Below are positions 1 through 7,100 of a stretch of DNA of 9,578 nt, piece by piece (positions within the stretch are counted from its first letter, which is position 1; every line of letters starts with the position of its first letter). The notes under the pieces are model-generated. The model did no database searches. It was not told the origin of the DNA and saw nothing but the letters and a program-made list of their open reading frames with translations. Made by a program: the position numbers and the translations under genes. The stretch is from Gemmatimonadota bacterium (GTDB lineage Bacteria > Gemmatimonadota > Gemmatimonadetes > Longimicrobiales > Gaopeijiaceae), in the NCBI GenBank assembly GCA_018678395.1, contig JAHHMJ010000424.1:1-9578 (forward strand). Direction: 5' to 3'.

Positions 1-233
1 TGATCCAGCCGAACGGTATCGTCGAGGTGAAGCGTGGGGAGTCGCAGTCGGTCCAGACGGTACAGCCGTCCGAGGTCGAGGGGATCTGGCGGCAGGACAT
101 CGCCTCCAATCCGAACCTCATCGCGGCCGTGAAGACCCACCCGGATGCGTCCTATCGCTTCATGGTGGATGTTCTGGACGCTCTCAAGGTGGCTGGAGCC
201 GAACGGATTTCCCTGCAGGTCCTGGAGAACTGA
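1..233 (+). CDS. exbD: ExbD/TolR-family biopolymer transport protein, C-terminal part (5' end outside window)
   Basis: The open frame enters from the left edge (first whole codon at base 3) and stops at TGA 231-233, giving 76 residues. The end has the usual ExbD periplasmic-domain pattern: a helix followed by a short strand, ending FMVDVLDALKVAGAERISLQ, which matches the family's 'vv..ldalk.aGv.risl' ending. The N-terminal membrane helix with its proton-pathway Asp lies outside the window, so its integrity cannot be judged. ExbD proteins work with ExbB in the inner membrane to pass proton-motive force to TonB. The next gene, only 3 bases downstream, is a second ExbD, so this is the first of a tandem pair, and an ExbB gene is expected just upstream. 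TolR is a less likely alternative because a TonB gene follows. The family is fairly secure although only the C-terminal half is visible. Confidence 0.8.
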   Translation, partial: IQPNGIVEVKRGESQSVQTVQPSEVEGIWRQDIASNPNLIAAVKTHPDASYRFMVDVLDALKVAGAERISLQVLEN

Positions 234-236
234 CCG

Positions 237-686
237 ATGGCGATCAAGGGTGGCGGGTTCTCCCGCAAGTCTTCGGCGTCGGACAAGGTGCCCGATTCCT
301 CTCTGGCGGACATCGCGTTTCTCCTGCTGATCTTCTTCATGGTCACGACGGTCTTCCGGACCGACAAGGAGCGTGACATCGAGTGGCCTCAGGCCGAGGC
401 GACCGAGAAAATCGACGAGAAGTCCAAGAACATCCTGAATATCTGGGTGGAGCAGAGCGGCTCCATCTTCATGAACGACCAGCCCTTCACGATGGACCAG
501 GTGTCGGAGTTCGTGGGACCGCTCTACGCCCAGTCCGATCGCCGGCTGGTGATCTCGATCCGTGGGGATCGGGACGTGCCGTACCGTACCATGGACCAGC
601 TTCAGACCGAATTGGTCGCGGCCGGGGTGGTGCGGGTGGTATTCGCCACTGAGCTCGAACAGCGCGTGACGAGGGCGAGACGATGA
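237..686 (+). CDS. exbD: ExbD/TolR-family biopolymer transport protein (second copy)
   Basis: This is a complete 149-residue protein, normal for ExbD. A short basic cytoplasmic segment (residues 1-22) is followed by one membrane helix at about 23-42, beginning SLADIAFLLLIFFMVTTVF. It contains the single buried acidic residue, Asp25, that is the proton-pathway Asp of ExbD/TolR/MotB-type stators. The rest is a periplasmic domain with the family's strand-helix pattern, including VISIRGDRDVPYRTMDQLQ and a C-terminal helix-strand. The ATG at 237 is preceded by GGAG at 224-227 with 9-base spacing, inside the end of the upstream exbD. The stop overlaps the tonB start as ATGA. By family knowledge it forms the ExbB-ExbD motor that energises TonB. 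Two adjacent ExbD genes suggest a heteromeric stator or different TonB partners, which is inference. TolR is the main alternative and is disfavoured by the TonB gene next door. Confidence 0.92.
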   Translation: MAIKGGGFSRKSSASDKVPDSSLADIAFLLLIFFMVTTVFRTDKERDIEWPQAEATEKIDEKSKNILNIWVEQSGSIFMNDQPFTMDQVSEFVGPLYAQSDRRLVISIRGDRDVPYRTMDQLQTELVAAGVVRVVFATELEQRVTRARR

Positions 687-1369
687 CTGCACAGGCCGTA
701 CCTTCCGATACCGGGTTCACCGGCGACTCGGCGAATGACCGCCTCAAGAAGAGCTGGGACAACTGGTTCTGGGGCTCGATCATGGCCGCCGTCCTGGTGC
801 ATTTCATGGTGTTCCAGTTCTGGCCCGACATGACCGCCGACGACGTGTCGTTCGCGGCCGAGGACATGGAGGCCATCGAGCTTCCGCCGGAGATCGAGAT
901 CCCGCCGCCGCCGGAGGCCATCGCGCGGCCGGCGACGCCGGTGATCGCCGAGGCCGAGGTGGCCGAGGACATCACGATTGCCCCGACGACTTTCGAGGAC
1001 AATCCGGTCAGCGATCTCCCGCCGCCGCCCGACAACTCGGGTGAGGCCGATATCGCGTCGGCGCCGACGTTCACACCGTACACGGTCGCCCCGGACCTCA
1101 TCAATCGTGACGAGATCGGCCGTTTGCTCATGCGCGAGTATCCCCCGCTCCTCCGGGATGCCGGGATCGGCGGAACCGCCCGGGTCTGGTTCTTCATCGA
1201 CGAGAACGGTCGCGTGCAGGACACGCGCATCGACTCGAGTTCGGGACACGCCCAGCTCGACGAGGCCGCTCTGAAGGTGGCCGACCAGATGCGGTTCACG
1301 GCAGCGCTCAACCGGGACAAGAAAGTGCCGGTCTGGGTGGCGTTCCCGATTACCTTCCAGGTTCGGTAA
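683..1369 (+). CDS. tonB: TonB-family energy transducer
   Basis: The 228-residue protein has the standard TonB layout. A cytoplasmic N-terminus (1-27) leads to one membrane helix at about 29-47 (WFWGSIMAAVLVHFMVFQFW). This helix carries a His (H40), reminiscent of the functional transmembrane His of enterobacterial TonB. A Pro/Glu/Ala-rich periplasmic spacer follows (about 60-130, with IPPPPE and LPPPPD runs). The C-terminal TonB domain (about 140-228) includes EYPPLLRDAGIGGTARVWFF and the DENGRVQDTRI and LDEAALKVADQMRF elements. It ends in a strand a few residues after VPVWVAFPITF, as is normal. GAGGG at 671-675 lies 7 bases before the ATG, and the start overlaps the exbD stop (ATGA), which indicates translational coupling. 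TonB spans the periplasm and transmits ExbBD energy to TonB-dependent outer-membrane receptors. The spacer is short, so this may be a compact transducer. The specific receptor cannot be told from the sequence. Confidence 0.93.
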   Translation: MTAQAVPSDTGFTGDSANDRLKKSWDNWFWGSIMAAVLVHFMVFQFWPDMTADDVSFAAEDMEAIELPPEIEIPPPPEAIARPATPVIAEAEVAEDITIAPTTFEDNPVSDLPPPPDNSGEADIASAPTFTPYTVAPDLINRDEIGRLLMREYPPLLRDAGIGGTARVWFFIDENGRVQDTRIDSSSGHAQLDEAALKVADQMRFTAALNRDKKVPVWVAFPITFQVR

Positions 1370-1396
1370 GCCGCAGCCCGGTCGTCGCGCTCGTTT

Positions 1397-1431
1397 CGAG
1401 GCCCCGCCGGCTCGGCGCCGGCGGGGCCTCG
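1397..1431 (+). terminator. Strong GC-rich hairpin, probable terminator after tonB
   Basis: A perfect 15-bp inverted repeat pairs 1397-1411 (CGAGGCCCCGCCGGC) with 1417-1431 (GCCGGCGGGGCCTCG) around a 5-base loop, TCGGC. It starts 27 bases after the tonB stop and ends 44 bases before the yggS start. The only T-rich neighbour is CGTTTC, just upstream of the stem, and GTCGT follows it, so there is no classical U-tract. It could be a weak-tail intrinsic terminator, an RNA 3'-end stabiliser or a site that aids Rho-dependent ending. Its place between two functional modules supports a transcript boundary. Confidence 0.65.
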
Positions 1432-1475
1432 TCGTATGCGTCCCCCTCACCACCCGTTTCGACCACGGTCATCGC

Positions 1476-2201
1476 ATGACCTCGACCGCCCTCGTTCACG
1501 AGTACGCCGCCCGCCTGACGGACACGCTGCCGCGCGTCCGCCATTCGATCACGCAGGCATGTGCGGCCGTGGGGCGCTCGCCCGAGAGCGTACGCCTCGT
1601 GGCCGTGACGAAGGGGCATCCGCTGGCGGCTCTCGAAGCTGCTCGTGACGCTGGGCTGCGGGACTTCGGCGAGAATCGGGTGGCGGAGCTCGCCTCCAAG
1701 GTCGAAGCCTTCGGGAGCGCCGACGTCCGATGGCACATGATCGGTCACATCCAGCGGCGGAAGGTCCCCGACCTGATCGGCGTGGTCGACCTCATACACT
1801 CCCTGGACTCGCTGCGCCTCGCTCAGCGGGTGTCACGGGTCGCGGAGGACCGCGACCGGATCGTGGACGTGCTCGTGCAGATCAATACCTCGGGGGAGGA
1901 CGCCAAGGGCGGCCTCGATGCTTCGGAGGCGCGCGAGGGTGTGCTCGAGGTGGCGGCCCTTCCGGGAGTGACCGTGCGGGGCCTCATGACCATGGCGCCG
2001 TTCGTCGATGATGAGGGAATCCTGCGCAGCGCCTTCCGAGCGTTGCGCGAGATCCTCGCAGACGTACGTGTGGTGGACCCGTCGGTCGGCGACGAGCTCT
2101 CGATGGGAATGACCAACGACCTTCGCTTTGCCGTCGAAGAGGGGAGTACTATGGTGCGTATCGGCACCGCTCTCTTCGGGACCCGTCCCGGCACCGGCTG
2201 A
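1476..2201 (+). CDS. yggS: YggS/PROSC-family pyridoxal-phosphate homeostasis protein
   Basis: At 241 residues this is a full-length, single-domain member of the alanine-racemase-like TIM-barrel family. Visible signatures are VRLVAVTKGHP with the PLP-binding Lys46, FGENRV at 64-69, WHMIGHIQRRK at 86-96, QINTSGEDAKGG in the middle, GLMTMAP, and the C-terminal SMGMTNDLRFAVEEGS then VRIGTALFG phosphate-binding region. Members bind PLP without a known catalytic turnover and buffer the free PLP pool, affecting amino-acid metabolism. They act in the cytoplasm. The ATG at 1476 fits the usual N-terminal helix, but no clear Shine-Dalgarno sequence precedes it. A DivIVA-domain gene follows after 32 bases. 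yggS homologues often sit beside division or envelope genes (sepF-divIVA in Gram-positives), so the pairing is a familiar one. All key motifs are intact. Confidence 0.95.
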   Translation: MTSTALVHEYAARLTDTLPRVRHSITQACAAVGRSPESVRLVAVTKGHPLAALEAARDAGLRDFGENRVAELASKVEAFGSADVRWHMIGHIQRRKVPDLIGVVDLIHSLDSLRLAQRVSRVAEDRDRIVDVLVQINTSGEDAKGGLDASEAREGVLEVAALPGVTVRGLMTMAPFVDDEGILRSAFRALREILADVRVVDPSVGDELSMGMTNDLRFAVEEGSTMVRIGTALFGTRPGTG

Positions 2202-2233
2202 CGGCCTGCATTCGCTAAGATGGACGACAACCC

Positions 2234-3283
2234 ATGATCGACCTGACTCCCCTGGACGTCCGCAAGAAGCGCGGCGACTTCAAGAAGAGCCTTCGCGGCT
2301 ACGACCCCCTCGAGGTCGACGGCTTCCTCGAGCTCGTCGCCGAGCGCATGGAGGAGCTGGTCAAGGCCAACATGACGCTCGAGGAGCGCGCGCAGCGTCT
2401 GGGAGAACAGGTCGTATCGCTCGGCGGGCGCGAGCGCGCCGTCAACGAAGCGCTGGTGACGGCGCAACAGCTCCGCGACGAGATTCGCGACCAGGCGCAG
2501 CGCGAAGCCGAGCAGATCCGCCGGGACGCCGACCGTGAAGTGTCGCAGCTGCGCAAGGAGGCCGAGCGCGAGACCTCGCAGATGCGCAAGGAAGCCGAGC
2601 ACGACGCGTCCCAGATGCGGAAGGAGGCGGAGCACGAGGCTGAGCACCTGCGCAAGGAGACCGAACTCGAGACGAAGTCTCTGGTCTCCGCGGCCGAGGC
2701 GGAGTTGAAAGAGCGCAGCAAGGCGCTCACCGATATGGAGTCGCAGCGCACCCGCTTCCTCGACGCATACCGTCAGCTTCTCAATCGTCAGCTCGAGCTC
2801 GTCGAGGTCGAGGAGACGCGCTCCCCCCTCGAAGACGTCGCGGTCGAACTCGACCTCGGCGGTGGTCGCGGCAGCTACCAGGCTCCCGACGCGGAGTCCG
2901 CGCCGGCGGACGTCGACATGGCCGCGGCGGAGTCGGACGCGTCGACGGACGAGGCCGAGGGTGGCGAGTTCGATGCCGGGTGGGAGGACGGAGGGGACCC
3001 CGATCACGGCGACCGCGACGCTGAGCACGAGGTCTCGGGTGACGAGGGGTCGGCGGCCGACGAGCCCGTCGCAGCCGACACGGATGTCGGCGTGGAGTTC
3101 GACGACGACGATGCGATTCCGGTGGAGGGACTCGCTCCTTCGGGCGACGACTTCGTCGAGGACGACGTGACCCTCCTGCCGGCACCCGGAGCCTCCGGGT
3201 CGTCTCTGGTCGGCGAGGCGTCGCTGTCCGGGGGAGCGGAGGGTACGGACGAGGACTGTCACGGTGGAGCGCATGGCGGCTGA
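2234..3283 (+). CDS. divIVA: DivIVA-domain coiled-coil protein with long acidic tail
   Basis: The protein has 349 residues. Residues 1-40 are a DivIVA N-terminal domain: DFKKSLRGYDPLEVDGFLEL aligns with the family's KSFRGYD..EV..FL core. The membrane-contacting Phe17-Arg18 pair of B. subtilis DivIVA appears as Leu20-Arg21 here, with about two extra residues just before it. Residues 40 to about 195 are charged coiled coil containing six 11-residue repeats (90-155). Residues 197-349 form a low-complexity tail very rich in Asp, Glu, Gly and Ala, including a DDDD run, with no recognisable fold. DivIVA proteins sense negative membrane curvature and organise poles and division sites; the role of this one is inferred from the domain alone. 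Upstream is yggS (32 bases). Downstream the purine phosphorylase gene begins inside this gene (20-base overlap). The Shine-Dalgarno sequence is weak (GGA at 2222-2224). Typical DivIVA proteins are shorter and lack such a tail. Confidence 0.85.
   Translation: MIDLTPLDVRKKRGDFKKSLRGYDPLEVDGFLELVAERMEELVKANMTLEERAQRLGEQVVSLGGRERAVNEALVTAQQLRDEIRDQAQREAEQIRRDADREVSQLRKEAERETSQMRKEAEHDASQMRKEAEHEAEHLRKETELETKSLVSAAEAELKERSKALTDMESQRTRFLDAYRQLLNRQLELVEVEETRSPLEDVAVELDLGGGRGSYQAPDAESAPADVDMAAAESDASTDEAEGGEFDAGWEDGGDPDHGDRDAEHEVSGDEGSAADEPVAADTDVGVEFDDDDAIPVEGLAPSGDDFVEDDVTLLPAPGASGSSLVGEASLSGGAEGTDEDCHGGAHGG
2501..2698 (+). repeat. divIVA: Six tandem 33-base (11-codon) repeats inside divIVA
   Basis: Six in-frame units of 33 bases start at 2501, 2534, 2567, 2600, 2633 and 2666 and encode residues 90-155. 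Units 2-4 read REVSQLRKEAE, RETSQMRKEAE and HDASQMRKEAE; units 1 and 5 are close (REAEQIRRDAD, HEAEHLRKETE) and unit 6 is degenerate. A further weak unit (QLRDEIRDQAQ) lies just before, at 2468-2500. A hydrophobic residue at position 6 and usually Ala at position 10 recur every 11 residues, the hendecad pattern. This implies a nearly straight or slightly right-handed coiled coil rather than a heptad one. The near-identical middle units suggest expansion by in-frame duplication. Confidence 0.85.
3251..3254 (+). promoter_or_regulatory. Shine-Dalgarno sequence favouring the GTG start of the phosphorylase gene
   Basis: GAGG at 3251-3254 lies 9 bases before GTG 3264, a good spacing. The alternative ATG at 3273 has GGAG only 3 bases upstream, which is too close. 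This favours the GTG, but the two starts differ by only three residues. The site lies inside the last codons of divIVA, consistent with coupled translation. Confidence 0.45.
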
Positions 3284-4142
3284 CGCGACCGCGACCGAAG
3301 CGCTCGGCGAACTGCATGAAGCCGTCGCGGCGGTACGGGCCGTCGCGGGGCCGGCGTCACCGTGGTGCGGGATCGTCCTGGGCACCGGCCTCGGGGGCCT
3401 GGCCGATGCGATGGACGTCGACCATACCATCCCGTACGATCGTGTGCCCGGGCTTCCCCGGCCGACTGTCGAGAGCCATGCCGGTCGTCTCCTGCTCGGG
3501 CGGCTGGAGGGCGTGCCCGTCGTGGCACTTCAGGGCCGCTTCCACCTCTACGAGGGGTGGTCCGCGCGTCGGATCGCGTTCGCCGTACGGCTGCTCCGGC
3601 TGCTCGGAGCCGAGGTGCTCCTGCTCTCCGGGGCCTGCGGCGGGATGAACCCGCTCTGGGATACCGGCGATCTCGTGCTGCTCGACGACCACATCAACCT
3701 CCTGGGTGACAACCCGCTGATCGGGCCCAACCTGGATGCGTTGGGTCCCCGATTCCCCGACATGAGCGCGCCGTACGACCCACGATTGCAGGCGCTCGCC
3801 GTGGAGGTCGCTCTCGATCTCGGCGTCGGCTTGCGCCGAGGCGTCTACGCCGCGGTCTCGGGGCCCAGCCTGGAGACGCGGGCCGAGTACCGCATGCTGC
3901 GGACGTTGGGTGCCGACGTCGTGGGCATGAGCACGGTTCCCGAGGTCATCGCGGCGCGCCACGCCGGGATGCGTGTCCTGGCTCTCAGCATCATCACCGA
4001 CCGCTGCCTCCCCGATGCGCTTGAGGAGGCCCGGATCGAAGACATCCTCGCGGTCGCCGCCCGAGCGGAGCCCCATCTCACGTCCGTCGTTCGCGGTGTC
4101 CTGTCGCGGCTCTCCACCGAGCGCTCCTCCTCCACCTCGTAG
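3264..4142 (+). CDS. punA: Purine nucleoside phosphorylase, trimeric (PNP-I) family, with Asp at the base-recognition position
   Basis: The protein has 292 residues, the usual length for trimeric PNP. In order it shows VLGTGLGGLAD (phosphate loop, with Thr where mammalian PNP has Ser), ESHAGRLLLG, QGRFHLYEG (90-98, with His94 and Glu97), LSGACGGMNPLWDTGDLVLL (the counterpart of the TNAAGG region), GPSLETRAEYRML (Glu204, purine contact), VVGMSTVPEVIAARH (Met222, ribose contact) and LSIITDRC. It splits purine (deoxy)nucleosides with phosphate into base plus (deoxy)ribose-1-phosphate in cytoplasmic salvage. In LSIITDRC the family's usual Asn (Asn243 in human PNP) is Asp246, which may change base preference (see findings). 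Start choice is GTG 3264 or ATG 3273. The gene overlaps divIVA by 20 bases and precedes ileS by 11, so it is probably co-transcribed. The methylthioadenosine phosphorylase family is a relative, but the overall motifs fit PNP better. Confidence 0.92.
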   Translation: MERMAADATATEALGELHEAVAAVRAVAGPASPWCGIVLGTGLGGLADAMDVDHTIPYDRVPGLPRPTVESHAGRLLLGRLEGVPVVALQGRFHLYEGWSARRIAFAVRLLRLLGAEVLLLSGACGGMNPLWDTGDLVLLDDHINLLGDNPLIGPNLDALGPRFPDMSAPYDPRLQALAVEVALDLGVGLRRGVYAAVSGPSLETRAEYRMLRTLGADVVGMSTVPEVIAARHAGMRVLALSIITDRCLPDALEEARIEDILAVAARAEPHLTSVVRGVLSRLSTERSSSTS

Positions 4143-4153
4143 CCCGAAGTCCG

Positions 4154-7100
4154 ATGGCATACCCCGAGTTTCCCACCTCCCTCCAGGATCTGGAGGAAGG
4201 CCTTCTCCAGCGTTGGCGGGACGAAGACCTTTTCCACGCCACGCTCGACGCCACCGCCGACGGTGAGCCGTTCGTCTTCTACGAGGGCCCACCGACCGCG
4301 AACGGCCGTCCGGGCCTGCATCACATCATCAGCCGGGCCATCAAGGATCTGGTCTGCCGGTACCACACGATGCAGGGACGCTCGGTCACCCGGATCGCGG
4401 GCTGGGACACCCACGGTCTGCCGGTCGAGATCGAGGCCGAGAGGCGACTGGGAATCAGCGGCAAGCCCGAGATCGAGGCGCTCGGGATCGAGGCGTTCAA
4501 CCAGGCGTGCAAGGATTCGGTCTTCACCTACAAGGAGGAGTGGGAGCGGCTCTCCGAGCGGATCGCCTACTGGCTGGACTACTCCCGCCCGTACGTGACC
4601 TTCCACCGCGACTACGTCGAATCGGTGTGGTGGGTCCTGAAGCGGTTCGCCGACGAGGGTCTGCTGTACCGGGGGCACAAGAGCGTGCCCTACTGCCCCC
4701 GTTGCGGCACGGCGCTGTCCAGCCACGAGGTGGCCCAGGGCTACGAGGACGTCGAGGATCCGTCGCTGACCTTTCTCGCGCCGGTGCTCGCCGCCGACGG
4801 CTCGCACGACGGACGGTACTTCGCCGTGTGGACCACCACGCCCTGGACCGTTCCGTCCAACGTCGGCCTGGCCGTCCACGCCGGTCTGACCTACGCCGAG
4901 GTCGAGTTCGAGGGACGCCGGCTCCTGCTGGCGAAGGACCGGGTCGAGGCGGTGCTCGGCGAAAGCGCCCGAATCGTCTCCGAGTTGCCCGGAGCCGACC
5001 TGGAGGGCCTTCGCTACGGTCGCCCGATCGACGTCGTCCCCGAGCCGGCGCACCTCGGCAACGCGTGGACGGTGGTGCTCGAGGACTTCGTGAGTGCCGA
5101 CGACGGGACCGGGATCGTGCACATGGCTCCCGCCTTCGGCGCCGACGACTACGCCGCCGGGCAGAGGCACGACCTCCCCCTCCTGCGCCCCATCGACGAT
5201 GCCGGGGTCTTCCACGCGGACCTGCCCGAGGTCGGCGGGATGTTCGTGAAGGACGCCGACGAAGTCGTGATCGAGGGCCTTCGGGAGAGAGGGTTCCTGC
5301 TGCGCGCGACGTCGGAGGTCCACTCGTACCCGCACTGCTGGCGCTGCCGCTCGCCGCTGATCTACATGGCGAGGGACTCCTGGTTCGCGGCGACGTCCAC
5401 CCGCAAGGAGGAGATGCTCGCCAACAACGCCCAGGTCTCGTGGTATCCGCCCGAGGTCGGGGAGAAGCGTTTCGGCGAGTGGCTGAGGGGCAACGTGGAC
5501 TGGGCGCTCTCCCGGGATCGCTACTGGGGCACGCCGTTGCCCGGCTGGGTCTGCGACGCAGATCCGGACCACGTCGAGTGGCTCGGCTCCTTCGCCGAGC
5601 TCGAGGAGCGCGTGGGGCCCCTCGGCGACGACTTCGATCCGCACCGACCGTTCATCGACGAGTTCACCTGGGAGTGCTCCTGCGGGGGCACCTTCCGGCG
5701 GACCCCCGGCGTGGTCGACGTGTGGTTCGACTCCGGCTCGATGCCCTACGCGCAGTGGCACTACCCCTTCGAGAACGCAGAGGAGTTCGAGGGCCACTTC
5801 CCGGCGGACTTCATCTGCGAGGGCCTCGACCAGACCCGGGGGTGGTTCTACTCGCTCATGGCCATCTCCACGCTGCTCGGTCGCGGGCCTTCCTTCCGGA
5901 ACGTTGTCGTCAACGACCTGATCCTCGACGCCGAGGGTCAGAAGATGTCCAAGTCGCGGGGCAACACGGTGGACCCGTGGGACGCGGTGGCCGCGCACGG
6001 GGCCGATGCCGTGCGGTGGTATCTGATCACCGTCTCGAACCCGTGGGTGCCGAAGCGCTACGACGACGCAGGGGTCCGGGAAGCGACGCGGAAGTTCTTC
6101 GACACGCTCGCGAATACCTACCGGTTCTTCGCGATGTATGCGTCGATCGAGGGGTGGGCGCCCTCCGATGCGGACCCCCGTCCGGAAGATCGGCCGGTCC
6201 TCGACCGCTGGCTTCTGTCCGGACTCGAGGGACTGACGCGCACCGTTCGCGACGAACTGGACGGGTATCAGTTGACGCGCGCCTACCGAGCCGTGATCGA
6301 GTTCGTAGACGATCTCTCGAACTGGTACGTGCGCCGCAGTCGGGGACGCTTCTGGGGCAACACGGACCCGGCCGATACCCGGGCCGCCTTCGCGACGCTC
6401 CACGAGGCGCTGGTCGAGGTCTCGCTCCTCGTCGCGCCCGTGACTCCGTTCTTCGCAGACTGGCTGCACCGCGCGCTCACCGAGGATCGCTCCGTCCACC
6501 TGGAGCGGTACCCGGAGTCCCGCCCGGAGCGCCGCGACGAGGCACTCGAGGACGAGATGGCTGCTGCCCGCGCCCTCGTATCCCTGGGGCGGGCCGCCCG
6601 CGAGGAGGTTCGAATCCGGGTTCGGCAGCCGCTCCGGACACTTCAGGCCGTCGTCCCCGGGGCCCTCGAGCTTCGAGAGGAGGTCCTGGAATCGGTCCGC
6701 GACGAACTGAACGTCAAGGACATCGCCTTCCTTTCGTCGGCGCAGGGACTCGTGCATCTCGAGGCCCGACCCAACTACCGTGCGCTGGGCCCCCGTTTCG
6801 GGAAGTCCACGAACGACGCCGCCCAGGTCATCCGAGCGCTGGACGGCTCCGTCCTCGCGGCCTACCGCGACGGGGGCGAGGCCCACTTCGAGCTGGACGG
6901 CGAGCGTCATCGGCTCGAGCCGGGTGATCTCGAGGTCGTGGAGGCGGCCGAGGGTGACCTCGTGGTGCGCAGCGAGAACGGACACACCGTCGCACTCGAT
7001 CCCACGCTGGACGACGACTTGCGCGCCGAGGGGATGGCGCGTGAGCTGGTCAATCGGATTCAGCGCCTGCGCAAGGACAGCGGGCTGGAGGTCACCGACC

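Noticed and set aside
2216..2221. TAAGAT as a possible -10 box just before divIVA
   Set aside because: It has no -35-like hexamer at 16-18 bases (the nearest, CTGACG at 2198-2203, is only 12 bases away) and would leave a leader of only a few bases. The gene is probably read from upstream.
2501..2698. Tandem 33-base repeats as a CRISPR-like or intergenic repeat array
   Set aside because: The units are contiguous without spacers and keep an 11-codon reading frame, so they are protein repeats within divIVA.
3184..3200. A 7-bp inverted repeat (ACCCGGA-GCC-TCCGGGT) near the end of divIVA
   Set aside because: It is short, inside coding sequence, has no T-run after it, and hairpins of this size are common in GC-rich DNA.
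1823..3430. A 535-codon - strand frame opposite yggS, divIVA and the start of the phosphorylase gene
   Set aside because: It crosses three well-supported + strand genes, and its Leu/Arg-rich repeats are the complement of the divIVA coiled-coil codons.
4143..4153. A T-box or other leader controlling ileS
   Set aside because: Only 11 bases separate the phosphorylase stop from the ileS start, which leaves no space for a leader RNA.
4507..6927. An 806-codon + strand frame inside ileS
   Set aside because: It is Arg/Pro/Gly-rich shadow translation of ileS in another frame and has no family motif or plausible start signal.
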